Positions 44,469 to 53,943 of a stretch of DNA of 64,000 nucleotides are shown here, in pieces; positions within the stretch are counted from its first letter, which is position 1, and each line of letters begins with the position of its first letter. The notes beneath the pieces are model-generated. The model was given only the letters and a program-made list of their open reading frames with translations, ran no database searches and had not been told where the DNA came from. The translations under genes and the position numbers were made by a program. The DNA is from Sediminibacterium ginsengisoli (lineage in GTDB: Bacteria > Bacteroidota > Bacteroidia > Chitinophagales > Chitinophagaceae): the NCBI GenBank assembly GCA_945901845.1, contig CAMDLR010000008.1, forward strand, positions 1 through 64,000. The letters are read 5' to 3'.

Positions 44469-45390
44469 ATTTTTGAGTTGATGTGATTTGTAAAAAATAA
44501 TCTTCCAATGAATGCATGGGCTTTACAGATAATACACCAATACCCATTTCAACTAAATTTTTATGTAAGTTTGGTAAATATTTTTCGTCGAGCTGCATAA
44601 ATATCTCTTTATCTTTAGACCGGTTCACAAGCACCTGCTTTGCCCAGCTTGATTGCAATAGCAGTTCGGTTGCCTGTTTATTATCAAGGGTTTGAATAGC
44701 AACCACGGTTTTACTGGTATCAAATAATTCTTTGCTATCCCCTTCTACTAATTTGCAGCCTTTATCAATAATGATAAGCCTTGTGGCCACCTGTTCTATT
44801 TCAGATAAAAGATGCGAAGAAACCAGCACTGTTTTCCCTTGCTCCCTACTCAATTGTAAAATTAAATTTCTTATATCTGCAATACCTTGTGGATCTAATC
44901 CATTGGTAGGTTCGTCGAGTAATATGAGCTCCGGATCATTAACCATCGCCATGGCAATGGCAAGTCGTTGTTTCATCCCTTGCGAAAAAGTACCCACATT
45001 ATCCTGCGCTCTTGTAGCTAAACCCACCACGTCTAATTCCTGCAATAGCTGCGTTTTGCTTTTTGAAACACCACTTAATGCCGAAAATATTTTTAAGTTT
45101 TGATAGGCAGTTAAATACTCATACATCGCAGGTTTTTCAATAACTGCGCCTACTTTTTGCATGATTGCAGAACGGTTGGCTGCCAGTGGTAAGCCAAATA
45201 TTTCAATTTCTCCGGCCGTTGGCTCAATAAGCGAAAGCAGCATACGAATGGTGGTGCTTTTACCCGCGCCATTTTGCCCTAAAAAGCCATACACATCACC
45301 CTTATGCACAGAGAAGGATAAATCATTAACTGCTGTAAACTGCTGACCAAAATTTTTGGTGAGCCCCCGCACTTGAATAACTGAAGACAT
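44461..45390 (-). CDS. ABC transporter ATP-binding protein
   Basis: 309 residues. Walker A GQNGAGKST (about 38-46), signature FSQGMKQRL, Walker B LILLDEPTNGLDP and the His switch (SSHLL) are intact. A C-terminal extension of about 85 residues follows the ATPase core, as in NatA/DrrA-like exporters. It overlaps the permease gene by 8 bases. It begins 87 bases after the ATP synthase operon end, from which a bidirectional-looking terminator separates it. Confidence 0.9.
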   Translation of the reverse strand: MSSVIQVRGLTKNFGQQFTAVNDLSFSVHKGDVYGFLGQNGAGKSTTIRMLLSLIEPTAGEIEIFGLPLAANRSAIMQKVGAVIEKPAMYEYLTAYQNLKIFSALSGVSKSKTQLLQELDVVGLATRAQDNVGTFSQGMKQRLAIAMAMVNDPELILLDEPTNGLDPQGIADIRNLILQLSREQGKTVLVSSHLLSEIEQVATRLIIIDKGCKLVEGDSKELFDTSKTVVAIQTLDNKQATELLLQSSWAKQVLVNRSKDKEIFMQLDEKYLPNLHKNLVEMGIGVLSVKPMHSLEDYFLQITSTQKYV

Positions 45391-45425
45391 GATATTATAA
45401 CAAACAACCCTGCAAGATGTTCACA

Positions 45426-45458
45426 ACAAAAAAGCCCCCGCAAATGCGGAGGCTTTTT
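45426..45458 (-). terminator. Terminator of the atp operon
   Basis: A GC-rich stem with one mismatch (45431-45442 with 45447-45458, 4-nt loop); the minus strand continues TTGTTGTG after a paired T-run. It is 19 bases past the atpA stop. A matching A/T composition on both sides could also act on the plus strand. Confidence 0.75.
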
Positions 45459-45476
45459 AAAATATAGACAGTGCTA

Positions 45477-47054
45477 TTACTTGTATTGAGGCATTAACCC
45501 TTTAGCTAATTCAACCATTTTATTAAGGCCATCTTCAGGTAAATCTCCTTTTTTGAACGCAGCTAAAACTTCAGGTAATTTGTTTTCCATTTCCATTAAA
45601 AAATGCGCTTCAAATTCTTTTACATTTTTAACAGCTACTTCACGAAGTAAACCTTGTGTACCTAAATAAATGATCGCAACTTGCTTTTCAACAGTAAACG
45701 GCGTGTACTGAGCTTGCTTTAAAATTTCAACGTTACGTGCACCTTTATCGATTACAGATTTAGTTGCAGCATCAAGGTCTCCACCAAATTTAGAGAAAGC
45801 TTCTAACTCACGGTATAAAGCTTGGTCTAATTTTAAAGTACCCGCTACTTTTTTCATTGACTTAATTTGCGCGTTACCACCCACACGACTTACAGAGATA
45901 CCTACGTTAATTGCTGGACGAATACCTGCGTTAAATAAGTTGCCTTCTAAGAAAATCTGACCATCCGTAATTGAGATTACGTTTGTAGGGATATAGGCAG
46001 AAACGTCACCGGCTTGTGTTTCAATAATTGGAAGTGCCGTTAATGAACCACCACCTTTTACTAAATGCTTGATAGACGCTGGTAAATCATTCATATTTTT
46101 TGCAACATCATCATTTGCGATAACTTTTGCAGCGCGCTCTAATAAACGGCTATGCAAATAGAATACGTCACCAGGATATGCTTCACGTCCAGGAGGTCTT
46201 CTTAAAAGTAATGATACCTCACGGTAAGCAACTGCTTGCTTAGATAAGTCATCAAATACAATTAAAGCAGGTCTACCAGTATCACGGAAGAATTCTCCAA
46301 TCGCTGCACCAGCAAATGGCGCATAGAATTGTAGAGGAGCTGGATCTGCAGCTGGAGCAGCAACAATTGTTGTATATGCCATCGCACCGTTGTCGGCAAG
46401 TGTTTTCATAACACCAGCAACAGTAGATGCTTTTTGACCAATTGCTACATATATACAATAAACAGGCTTACCTGCATCGTAGAATTCTTTTTGATTGATA
46501 ATGGTGTCAACACAAATAGCTGTTTTACCCGTTTGACGATCACCAATAACCAACTCACGTTGACCACGACCTACCGGAATCATGGCATCGATTGCTTTGA
46601 TACCTGTTTGTAAAGGTTCTTTAACTGGCTCACGATAAATAACACCCGGCGCTTTACGCTCAAGTGGCATTTCATATAATTCACCGGCAATTGGACCCTT
46701 ACCATCGATAGGCTCACCAAGTGTATTGATCACACGACCAACAACTCCTTCACCAACTTTGATAGAGGCAATCATGCCAGTTCTTTTAACTTTTGCTCCT
46801 TCTTTAATGGAACCACTCTCTCCCATCAATACCACACCCACATTGTCTTCTTCAAGGTTAAGGGCAATGGCTTTTGTTCCATTTTCAAATTCTACTAGTT
46901 CACCACTGCGTACGCCGTTAAGGCCATATACACGGGCAATACCGTCTCCCACTTGTAATACGGTACCTACTTCCTCTAAGTCAGCACTTGCATTAAAATT
47001 GCTTAATTGCTGTCTGAGTATCGCTGATATTTCATCGGGTTTAATGTCGGCCAT
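45477..47054 (-). CDS. atpA: ATP synthase F1 subunit alpha
   Basis: 525 residues. Regulatory nucleotide-binding subunit of the F1 head. P-loop GDRQTGKT (171-178), signature [14 protein letters not shown], and the catalytic-interface arginine within that last motif are seen. Length is slightly above E. coli's 513. It is the last gene of the operon here; atpG (gamma) does not follow, unlike in many bacteria. Confidence 0.97.
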   Translation of the reverse strand: MADIKPDEISAILRQQLSNFNASADLEEVGTVLQVGDGIARVYGLNGVRSGELVEFENGTKAIALNLEEDNVGVVLMGESGSIKEGAKVKRTGMIASIKVGEGVVGRVINTLGEPIDGKGPIAGELYEMPLERKAPGVIYREPVKEPLQTGIKAIDAMIPVGRGQRELVIGDRQTGKTAICVDTIINQKEFYDAGKPVYCIYVAIGQKASTVAGVMKTLADNGAMAYTTIVAAPAADPAPLQFYAPFAGAAIGEFFRDTGRPALIVFDDLSKQAVAYREVSLLLRRPPGREAYPGDVFYLHSRLLERAAKVIANDDVAKNMNDLPASIKHLVKGGGSLTALPIIETQAGDVSAYIPTNVISITDGQIFLEGNLFNAGIRPAINVGISVSRVGGNAQIKSMKKVAGTLKLDQALYRELEAFSKFGGDLDAATKSVIDKGARNVEILKQAQYTPFTVEKQVAIIYLGTQGLLREVAVKNVKEFEAHFLMEMENKLPEVLAAFKKGDLPEDGLNKMVELAKGLMPQYK

Positions 47055-47081
47055 GATATTCTATTTATAAATGATGATTTA

Positions 47082-47645
47082 TTATTTTATTTGCGGAACA
47101 AATAAGTTCTGCTGAAATTGTTTTTTAATATCTCTTAAATCTCTTACCACACTTGCATCTACTAGGTTGTTATCAAACTCTAATACAAATCCACCAATTA
47201 ATGAAGGATCTACTTTAGATACTAATTCTACACTTGCAAACGAATGGGCTGTTTTTACTTTTTGCGCAATGGCATGTTGCAATTCGGCGCTCACTTCTAC
47301 AGCAGTAGTAAGGGTCACTTTATGAATGTCTTTTAAAGCATTGTATTGTTCTACAAATGCAGTCGCAATTTCTGGCAAATCACTTTCTCTCCCTTTTCTA
47401 ACGAGTAGGTTATTAAAAGCAGCTGTAAGTTCACTTAGCTTTCCAGTTGTAACCGCAGCTATAATGCTATTTTTTTGATCGGCTTTAATGATGGGGCTAC
47501 GCAAAAGATTTACGAAATCTGAGCTAGCCGCACATACAGCCTGCAAATATTTCATGTCTGCATAAGCTGTATCCAACTGGCCTTTTTCGATGGCTAGGTC
47601 CAATAAACTTTTTGCATACCTGCTGGCTAATCTTGGATTGGGCAT
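47082..47645 (-). CDS. atpH: ATP synthase F1 subunit delta
   Basis: 187 residues. Peripheral stalk protein that links F1 alpha to subunit b. N-terminal LASRYAKSLLDLA, central LLRSPIIKADQK, and the C-terminal VDPSLIGGFVLEFDNNLVDASV segment are OSCP/delta signatures. It is 5 bases after atpF and 27 before atpA. Confidence 0.95.
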   Translation of the reverse strand: MPNPRLASRYAKSLLDLAIEKGQLDTAYADMKYLQAVCAASSDFVNLLRSPIIKADQKNSIIAAVTTGKLSELTAAFNNLLVRKGRESDLPEIATAFVEQYNALKDIHKVTLTTAVEVSAELQHAIAQKVKTAHSFASVELVSKVDPSLIGGFVLEFDNNLVDASVVRDLRDIKKQFQQNLFVPQIK

Positions 47646-47650
47646 TTTGC

Positions 47651-48169
47651 TTAGTTTAATTTAACGCCTTCAGCTAATTCGTTGATATATGTTTCTTGTG
47701 CTGCTTTATTGCTTAATTCTTTGTGCAACACTTTTTCTGCTACTTCAATAACAAGCGCACCTACTTGATTTTTTACATCAGTTAATGCAGCATTTTTTTG
47801 TTGGTTGATGGCAACTTGTGCATCAGCAACAATTGAATCGTACTGTGCTTTTGCTTTTTCTTTAGCATCGGCAACCATTTTGTCGGCAGTTTCTTTTGCT
47901 TCTTTGATCAAAGTAGCTCTTTCTTCACGTGCCTTTGCTAACAAAGCTTCGTTTTCAGATTGCATAGTAGCTAACTCAGACTTCATTTTGTCAGCCCTTG
48001 CTAAAGCATCTTCGATACCTTGCTCACGATCATTGATCGCTTTTAAAATAGGTTTCCATGCAAATTTACCTAGTACTACTAATAGCAAAAGGAATGCAAC
48101 GGTGTTCCAGAATACAAGTCCGATATCAGGTAATACCAGCGGATTGATCTCTAACAACATAAAAGACAT
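47651..48169 (-). CDS. atpF: ATP synthase F0 subunit b
   Basis: 172 residues. One N-terminal membrane helix (about 12-35) and a long Ala/Glu/Lys-rich alpha helix (about 40-160) that dimerises as the peripheral stalk; ILKAINDREQGIEDAL is conserved. A second ATG three codons in (48160) could be the start. Just upstream lies a strong hairpin with T-runs (48180-48235) separating it from atpE. Confidence 0.95.
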   Translation of the reverse strand: MSFMLLEINPLVLPDIGLVFWNTVAFLLLLVVLGKFAWKPILKAINDREQGIEDALARADKMKSELATMQSENEALLAKAREERATLIKEAKETADKMVADAKEKAKAQYDSIVADAQVAINQQKNAALTDVKNQVGALVIEVAEKVLHKELSNKAAQETYINELAEGVKLN

Positions 48170-48179
48170 TTATCTTAAT

Positions 48180-48235
48180 TAAAAAAAATCTTGAAAAAAT
48201 ACAAGGTCTGTTGCCCTTTGCGCGAGACCTTGTAT
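48180..48235 (-). terminator. Terminator-like hairpin between atpE and atpF
   Basis: A perfect 11-bp stem (48199-48209 with 48225-48235, 15-nt loop) followed on the minus strand by five T, then after seven bases a run of eight T. It ends 11 bases before the atpF start, inside the operon. Confidence 0.7.
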
Positions 48236-48248
48236 AACATTTTACGGA

Positions 48249-48479
<231 letters not shown>

Positions 48480-48507
48480 TTATTGAAAAAAAAGTTATTA
48501 AAATATT

Positions 48508-49653
48508 TTAATGATGAGCCGCTTCTCCATGTGCGTCATGGTGATGCTCCTCTGTGGCCATTCCAATATACATCGCAGCAAGCATGGTAAAGATGAAGGC
48601 CTGCAAAAATGCAACCAACAACTCAATTAGACCAATAAACACTGCGAATGGAACAGCAATTGCTGAAGCAAAAACCGTTTTGAATATGAAGATCAAACAA
48701 ATCAAACTTAATACTAGAATGTGGCCTGCAGTAATGTTCGCAAACAATCGAATCATTAAAGAGATAGGCTTTGTAAACACACCAATTAACTCGATGGGTG
48801 CTAAAAATAATTTCATGCTCCAGTGCATGCCTGGCATCCAAAAAATGTGTTCCCAGTAGCTTTTATTAGCGCTCACATTAACCACGATAAACACAAATAC
48901 AGCAAGTGTCATAGTAAATGCAATGTTACCGCTCACGTTGGCCCCACCTGGAAAAAATGGAATAAGTCCTAAAAAGTTATTGATTAAAATCAAAAAGAAA
49001 ATCGTTAATAAAAACGGCATGTATTTGCCCGCTTTTTTTGCACCAATATTTGGAATAGCCACTTCATCTCTTACAAATAAAATAATAGGCTCCATAAAAG
49101 ATTGAAGTCCTTTAGGTGCCGATTTTACACCTGTTTTTTTATACCCTGCAGCAGCACTTAATAATAATACTAGTAAAATAAAAACAGAAACAAATAAACT
49201 TGCTACGTTTTTAGTAATAGAAAAATCCCATAATTGTTTGCTTGCTTCCTCATCAACGTTTCCGCTAGCGTCAACAATTTTTGTTTTGCCTTTAATTAAT
49301 TTATAGTCAAAATTGCCTTTGTAAATCGCTGGTTCGTGGTGCTCGTCTACTAATTTTTCAGAGGAGAAAACCTCGAAACCTTTAGACGTTTTTAAAATAA
49401 CAGGCAAGTAAATGGATGTGTGACCCCATAAATGCCAGCTATGGTCATCTTTGATATGCTCTAAAATGGTTTCGGTAACATTAAAATCACCCTCTTTTTT
49501 AGCACCATGCCCTTCTGTTGCAGGTGTAGCTTCTACACCCGCTCCTGCAGGTGCTGGTGTATGATTTTCCCCAGCAAATGCCTCGGTCGCTAACAGCAAC
49601 GAAAAAACGCTGAAAGTCTTTATCAGTAAAGATTTAATGCTTCTAAACGTCAT
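48508..49653 (-). CDS. atpB: ATP synthase F0 subunit a
   Basis: 381 residues from ATG 49653; the frame is open to 49716, but the internal start is next to the signal peptide and just after the promoter. Unlike E. coli's 271, it has an N-terminal signal peptide (about 1-27) and a periplasmic region of about 110 residues with many His (DDHSWHLWGHTSIY), typical of Bacteroidota. Helices follow from about 145. The essential arginine is in the LMIRLFANITAGH helix. The C-terminus ends in a His-rich tail (EEHHHDAHGEAAHH). First gene of the operon. Confidence 0.93.
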   Translation of the reverse strand: MTFRSIKSLLIKTFSVFSLLLATEAFAGENHTPAPAGAGVEATPATEGHGAKKEGDFNVTETILEHIKDDHSWHLWGHTSIYLPVILKTSKGFEVFSSEKLVDEHHEPAIYKGNFDYKLIKGKTKIVDASGNVDEEASKQLWDFSITKNVASLFVSVFILLVLLLSAAAGYKKTGVKSAPKGLQSFMEPIILFVRDEVAIPNIGAKKAGKYMPFLLTIFFLILINNFLGLIPFFPGGANVSGNIAFTMTLAVFVFIVVNVSANKSYWEHIFWMPGMHWSMKLFLAPIELIGVFTKPISLMIRLFANITAGHILVLSLICLIFIFKTVFASAIAVPFAVFIGLIELLVAFLQAFIFTMLAAMYIGMATEEHHHDAHGEAAHH

Positions 49654-49673
49654 ACCTTTCTCGAAATTTGCGG

Positions 49674-49681
49674 CAAAGATA
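49674..49681 (-). promoter_or_regulatory. -7 box of the atp operon
   Basis: TATCTTTG on the minus strand, a full consensus match, 20 nt before ATG 49653. No TTG at the expected spacing. Confidence 0.55.
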
Positions 49682-49756
49682 GGGATTATACCCCTGAAAT
49701 AAGTAAAAGAAAGCAACTAAAATTGAAGAAAAAAGCGGCTTTTTTTGACGCAAAAC

Positions 49757-51574
49757 CTACACAGAATGGGTGTTTTTTGTTTCGAACTGCATTTCGTACA
49801 AACGGGCATAAAAACCGTTCTTTTGAAGGAGTGATTCGTGGTTACCGGTCTCTTTTACCTCTCCCTTATCAAGAACAATGATTAAATCGGCCTTGCGGAT
49901 AGTGGACAGGCGGTGTGCAATAACGATTGAAGTTCTGCCAGTTATGAGTGTTTCAGTGGCTTTTTCAATGAGCTGCTCCGTTTCAGAGTCGACAGAGGAA
50001 GTAGCCTCATCTAGCACCAAAATAGCTGGATTATAAAGTAGCGCCCTTATAAACGAAATAAGCTGTCGCTGACCTAAACTTAAGGTGGCGCCCCGTTCCA
50101 TCACATGATAATGATACCCGCCAGGTAATTGCATGATAAAATCATGTAACCCCATTAGTTTCGCAGCATTCATTACGTCCGCGTCAGAAATATTGGGGTT
50201 TCGAAGGGTAATATTGTCTAAAATAGAGCCAGAAAAAAGAAAAACATCTTGTAAAACCACACCTATATTGCGTCTTAGGCTTTCTAAAGTATACGCTGTA
50301 ACTGGCTTTTGGTCAAGTAATAAATCGCCCTTGTTTATCGTGTAAAGACGGTTAAGTAGGCTTATTATGGAGGTTTTTCCGCTTCCTGTATGGCCAACAA
50401 GTGCTACGGTTTGTCCAGCGACAACAGAAAAATTTATGCCTTTTAAAACGTACTGCTCCGCTTTGTAAGCAAACCAAACATCCTTAAAATCAATATTTCC
50501 TTGTAAAACGCCAGCGTCTACACTATCGATACTGTCCGGCGGCATTTGATCTGGATTGTCCATCACTTTGAACACCCTTTCGGCGGCCACCATGCCCATT
50601 TGAAGCACATTAAATTTATCGGCAATCACGCGAAGTGGTCTAAACAACTGATTTAAATAGAGTATAAAAGACATAAGTAGCCCAGCGTCAAGTGCATTAC
50701 CTGCAATAAACCAAACCAACAGACCGGTACTAATGGCAAGCACCACTTCGACGATTGGGAAAAACACAGAATAGGCAAAAATTGCTTTGATATTTGCCAA
50801 CCGGTGTTCGGCATTAATTTTTTTAAACTTGTCCAGTTCTCGGCCCTCTGCAGCAAAAGCTTGTACCACCGCCATGCCAGACAAATGTTCTTGGATAAAT
50901 GCATTTAAACTGGCCACAGCATTACGCACTTCAACAAAACTTTTATTGACGCTTTCTTTGAAAAAATAGGTAGCAATAATCATGATTGGAAATGGCGCCA
51001 AGCTTACAAGTGTGAGCTGCCAATTTATCCAAAACATGGTACCTAGTGTAAATACAATCGTAAGTAAATCCGCAATGATTGGAATAAGCCCATCCGAAAA
51101 AATATCATTGATCCGCTCAATATCATCGATGGTTCGAGTGGTTAGGGTTCCAATAGGGGTTTTATCAAATTGACGTAAATGAAGACCGACGATTTTTTCA
51201 TAGACTGCTATCCGCAAATCCTTTACTACCCGCTGTCCTAGGGCTGCTGTCATAAATGAAAAGAAAAACCGAATGGCCGTTTCAACAAATAAAAATACCA
51301 CTTGAAAAAGGGTTACCGCGATGATAAATTTAGAAGCATCGGACAAATGTTGCTCGGCAATAAACAAGCGCAGCCAGGCCGGAATATGCACTGCTTTTCC
51401 GGTGGCCATATCCACTGTCAATTGAATTAAATAAGGACGAACTGGCGCAAAAATAGCCATCACGATAGCCAGCAAAACACTTCCATAAAAAATGACACGG
51501 TAGGGTTTTACAAATTTGAAAACCCGTACTAATAATAAAAAACTAAATACTTTTTTAGGTGCCGACGTGCTCAT
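49757..51574 (-). CDS. ABC exporter, fused permease and ATPase
   Basis: 605 residues from ATG 51574. Six membrane helices in the N-terminal half (about 15-330) and a nucleotide-binding domain in the C-terminal half with Walker A VGHTGSGKTS, signature LSLGQRQL and Walker B LVLDEATSSVD. Family: MsbA/MdlB-type half-transporters that work as dimers. Lipid or drug export is typical, but the substrate is not readable from sequence. It diverges from rel with only 58 bases between start codons. Confidence 0.9.
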   Translation of the reverse strand: MSTSAPKKVFSFLLLVRVFKFVKPYRVIFYGSVLLAIVMAIFAPVRPYLIQLTVDMATGKAVHIPAWLRLFIAEQHLSDASKFIIAVTLFQVVFLFVETAIRFFFSFMTAALGQRVVKDLRIAVYEKIVGLHLRQFDKTPIGTLTTRTIDDIERINDIFSDGLIPIIADLLTIVFTLGTMFWINWQLTLVSLAPFPIMIIATYFFKESVNKSFVEVRNAVASLNAFIQEHLSGMAVVQAFAAEGRELDKFKKINAEHRLANIKAIFAYSVFFPIVEVVLAISTGLLVWFIAGNALDAGLLMSFILYLNQLFRPLRVIADKFNVLQMGMVAAERVFKVMDNPDQMPPDSIDSVDAGVLQGNIDFKDVWFAYKAEQYVLKGINFSVVAGQTVALVGHTGSGKTSIISLLNRLYTINKGDLLLDQKPVTAYTLESLRRNIGVVLQDVFLFSGSILDNITLRNPNISDADVMNAAKLMGLHDFIMQLPGGYHYHVMERGATLSLGQRQLISFIRALLYNPAILVLDEATSSVDSETEQLIEKATETLITGRTSIVIAHRLSTIRKADLIIVLDKGEVKETGNHESLLQKNGFYARLYEMQFETKNTHSV

Positions 51575-51583
51575 AGTGAAATG

Positions 51584-51591
51584 CAAATGTA
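51584..51591 (-). promoter_or_regulatory. -7 box of the ABC exporter gene
   Basis: TACATTTG on the minus strand, 9 nt before ATG 51574. Confidence 0.5.
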
Positions 51592-51616
51592 AGCACAAAA
51601 AAAGCGGGCTAATTCG

Positions 51617-51624
51617 TATATTCG
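51617..51624 (+). promoter_or_regulatory. -7 box of rel
   Basis: TATATTCG, one mismatch from TAnnTTTG, 8 nt before ATG 51633 and 25 nt from the opposing box. Confidence 0.4.
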
Positions 51625-51632
51625 TAAAAGAT

Positions 51633-53894
51633 ATGGATCAGGACCCGCAAATGAGTGCCGAACATGCACTTCCAAAATATAATTTAAACGCCGAGCAAGA
51701 GAAAAACGAAATCGTTAGGCATTACCGTGCACTCTCACGAAGCTTGCGCCCTAAATTAAAAAAAGGCGATAAAGAACTGGTAAGGCAGGCTTTTGAAATG
51801 GCTGCCGATGCGCACAAAACCATGCGCCGAAAAAATGGTGAGCCGTATATTTTGCATCCCATTGCTGTTGCCATGATTTGTGTAGAAGAAATTGGCTTAG
51901 GGGTAAGAAGTACTATTTGCGCACTCTTACACGACACGGTAGAAGATACCGATATTTCGCTTGAAGACGTACAACGTGAGTTTGGTACCGAAATCGCAAA
52001 AATTGTGGATGGCCTTACCAAAATTTCTACGGTAATGGACACCAATACTTCGCAACAAGCAGAAAATTTTAAAAAGATTTTATTAACCCTTACCGATGAT
52101 CCTCGCGTGATACTTATTAAACTAGCAGACCGCTTACACAATATGCGTACGCTAGACCATATGAAAAAAGAAAAGCAATTAAAAATTGCTTCCGAAACTA
52201 TTTGGGTATACGCACCGCTTGCGCACCGAATGGGATTGTACAATGTAAAAACAGAGCTCGAAGATTTATCCATGAAATACATGGAGCCAGAGGGATACAA
52301 AGACATTGCACAAAAATTAGCAGAAACAAAAAGAGAACGTACCAGGTATATCAATGAGTTTGTAAAGCCTATTAAAGAGAAATTAACAAATAGTGGTTTT
52401 GAATTTGAGATACATGGTAGACCTAAAAGCATACACTCCATTTGGAATAAAATAAAAAAGAAAGGTGTTGCTTTTGAAGAAGTGTATGACCTTTTTGCCA
52501 TTCGAATTATTTTAGATTCGGCGCCAGAAAAAGAAAAAGAAGATTGTTGGAAAGTATATTCGACAATCACAGACGAATACATGCCATCTCCAGAGCGTTT
52601 AAGAGACTGGCTGAGTAACCCCAAAAGCAATGGATACGAGGCTTTGCACACAACTGTAATGGGGCCACAAGGCAAATGGGTAGAGGTTCAAATTCGTTCT
52701 AAACGTATGAACGAAATTGCAGAAAAAGGTTTAGCCGCGCATTTTAAATACAAAGAAGGAAACGATTCAGAAGACCGTTTTGATAAATGGTTTGGACAAA
52801 TTAGAGAAGTATTAAGTACACAAGATGGTGCAGGCCTAGATTTTTTACAGGATTTTAAAACTTCGTTTTTAGCGGAAGAAATTTACGTGTACACGCCAAA
52901 GGGTGAAGTAAAAATGCTACCCACTGGAAGCACCGCACTAGACTTTGCATTTGCTATTCACTCTGCAGTGGGATCTAAATGTATTGGTGCTAAAGTGCAA
53001 CATAAATTAGTGCCATTAAGTCATCTGCTTCGCAGTGGAGATCAGATAGAAATTATTACAAGTAACAAACAAAAACCTTCCGAAGATTGGCTCGGTTTTG
53101 TAGTAACGGCGAAAGCAAAAAATAAAATTAAAGATGCGTTAAGGGAAGAAAAAAGAACCATTGCCGAAGATGGAAAATATGTGCTTCAACGCAAATTAGA
53201 GAGTATGGGTGCGACTTATAGCCAGCATAACATAGACGAGCTGGTACATTTTTATAAGCTGCCATCGGGTCTCGATTTGCATTATAAAATTGCGACCAAA
53301 TCTCTTGATTTAAAGGAACTTAAAGACTTTACGGTACATGGCGATAAAATTGAACTTCCAAAGCCAAAGCCAAGTTTGAGTGAGATCAGCACCGAACCGG
53401 GAGCTGGCAAAATCTACTCTAAAAAAGAATCTGAACTCATAATTTTTGGAGAAAGCAGTGATAAAATCAAGTACGCCCTTGGCAGGTGTTGCAACCCAAT
53501 ACCAGGTGATGATGTATTTGGCTTTGTAAGTACCGGCAAAGGCCTCATAATACATAGGACCAACTGCCCCAATGCTACCCAATTATTAGCCAATTACGGA
53601 CACCGAGTTGTTAAAACCAAGTGGGCTAAAAACAAAGAAATATCATTTTTAACGGGTCTTAAAATTGTAGGACTCGACGATGTGGGGGTTATCAATAAAA
53701 TTACCAATATTATTAGTGGTGATTTACGCATCAATATTGCAGGCCTTACCATCGAATCCAAAGAAGGCCTTTTTGAGGGTACCATAAAAATATTTGTACA
53801 CGACAAAGAAGAGCTAGAAGCACTTGTTACTAGGCTAAAAGCCCTTCATGGGATCCAAACCGTAGACCGGTTTGACGCAGAAGCAGAAAATTAA
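51633..53894 (+). CDS. rel: Bifunctional (p)ppGpp synthetase/hydrolase Rel
   Basis: 753 residues from ATG 51633; the frame is open upstream to 51516 but that part overlaps the divergent exporter gene. The N-terminal HD hydrolase domain has LLHDTVEDT, so hydrolysis of ppGpp is likely retained. The synthetase domain follows (YDLFAIRIIL, PKSNGYEALHTTV, EVQIRSKRMNEIAEKGLAAH). A TGS domain (YTPKGEVKMLPTGSTALDFA), a Cys-containing zinc-finger-like region (LGRCCNPIPGDDV) and a C-terminal ACT domain complete the long Rel/SpoT form. It controls the stringent response. Confidence 0.94.
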   Translation: MDQDPQMSAEHALPKYNLNAEQEKNEIVRHYRALSRSLRPKLKKGDKELVRQAFEMAADAHKTMRRKNGEPYILHPIAVAMICVEEIGLGVRSTICALLHDTVEDTDISLEDVQREFGTEIAKIVDGLTKISTVMDTNTSQQAENFKKILLTLTDDPRVILIKLADRLHNMRTLDHMKKEKQLKIASETIWVYAPLAHRMGLYNVKTELEDLSMKYMEPEGYKDIAQKLAETKRERTRYINEFVKPIKEKLTNSGFEFEIHGRPKSIHSIWNKIKKKGVAFEEVYDLFAIRIILDSAPEKEKEDCWKVYSTITDEYMPSPERLRDWLSNPKSNGYEALHTTVMGPQGKWVEVQIRSKRMNEIAEKGLAAHFKYKEGNDSEDRFDKWFGQIREVLSTQDGAGLDFLQDFKTSFLAEEIYVYTPKGEVKMLPTGSTALDFAFAIHSAVGSKCIGAKVQHKLVPLSHLLRSGDQIEIITSNKQKPSEDWLGFVVTAKAKNKIKDALREEKRTIAEDGKYVLQRKLESMGATYSQHNIDELVHFYKLPSGLDLHYKIATKSLDLKELKDFTVHGDKIELPKPKPSLSEISTEPGAGKIYSKKESELIIFGESSDKIKYALGRCCNPIPGDDVFGFVSTGKGLIIHRTNCPNATQLLANYGHRVVKTKWAKNKEISFLTGLKIVGLDDVGVINKITNIISGDLRINIAGLTIESKEGLFEGTIKIFVHDKEELEALVTRLKALHGIQTVDRFDAEAEN

Positions 53895-53917
53895 TTTTTA
53901 TTAGGACTTCCAAGACT

Positions 53918-53925
53918 TATTTTTG
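53918..53925 (+). promoter_or_regulatory. -7 box of purA
   Basis: TATTTTTG, full consensus, 18 nt before ATG 53944. Confidence 0.5.
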
Positions 53926-53943
53926 TTCCTCAAATTTGAATTT

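Noticed and set aside
51722-52675. A 317-codon open frame on the minus strand inside rel
   Set aside because: It lies opposite conserved Rel catalytic domains, has a low-complexity Ser-rich product, and no signal or domain. It is an antisense shadow.
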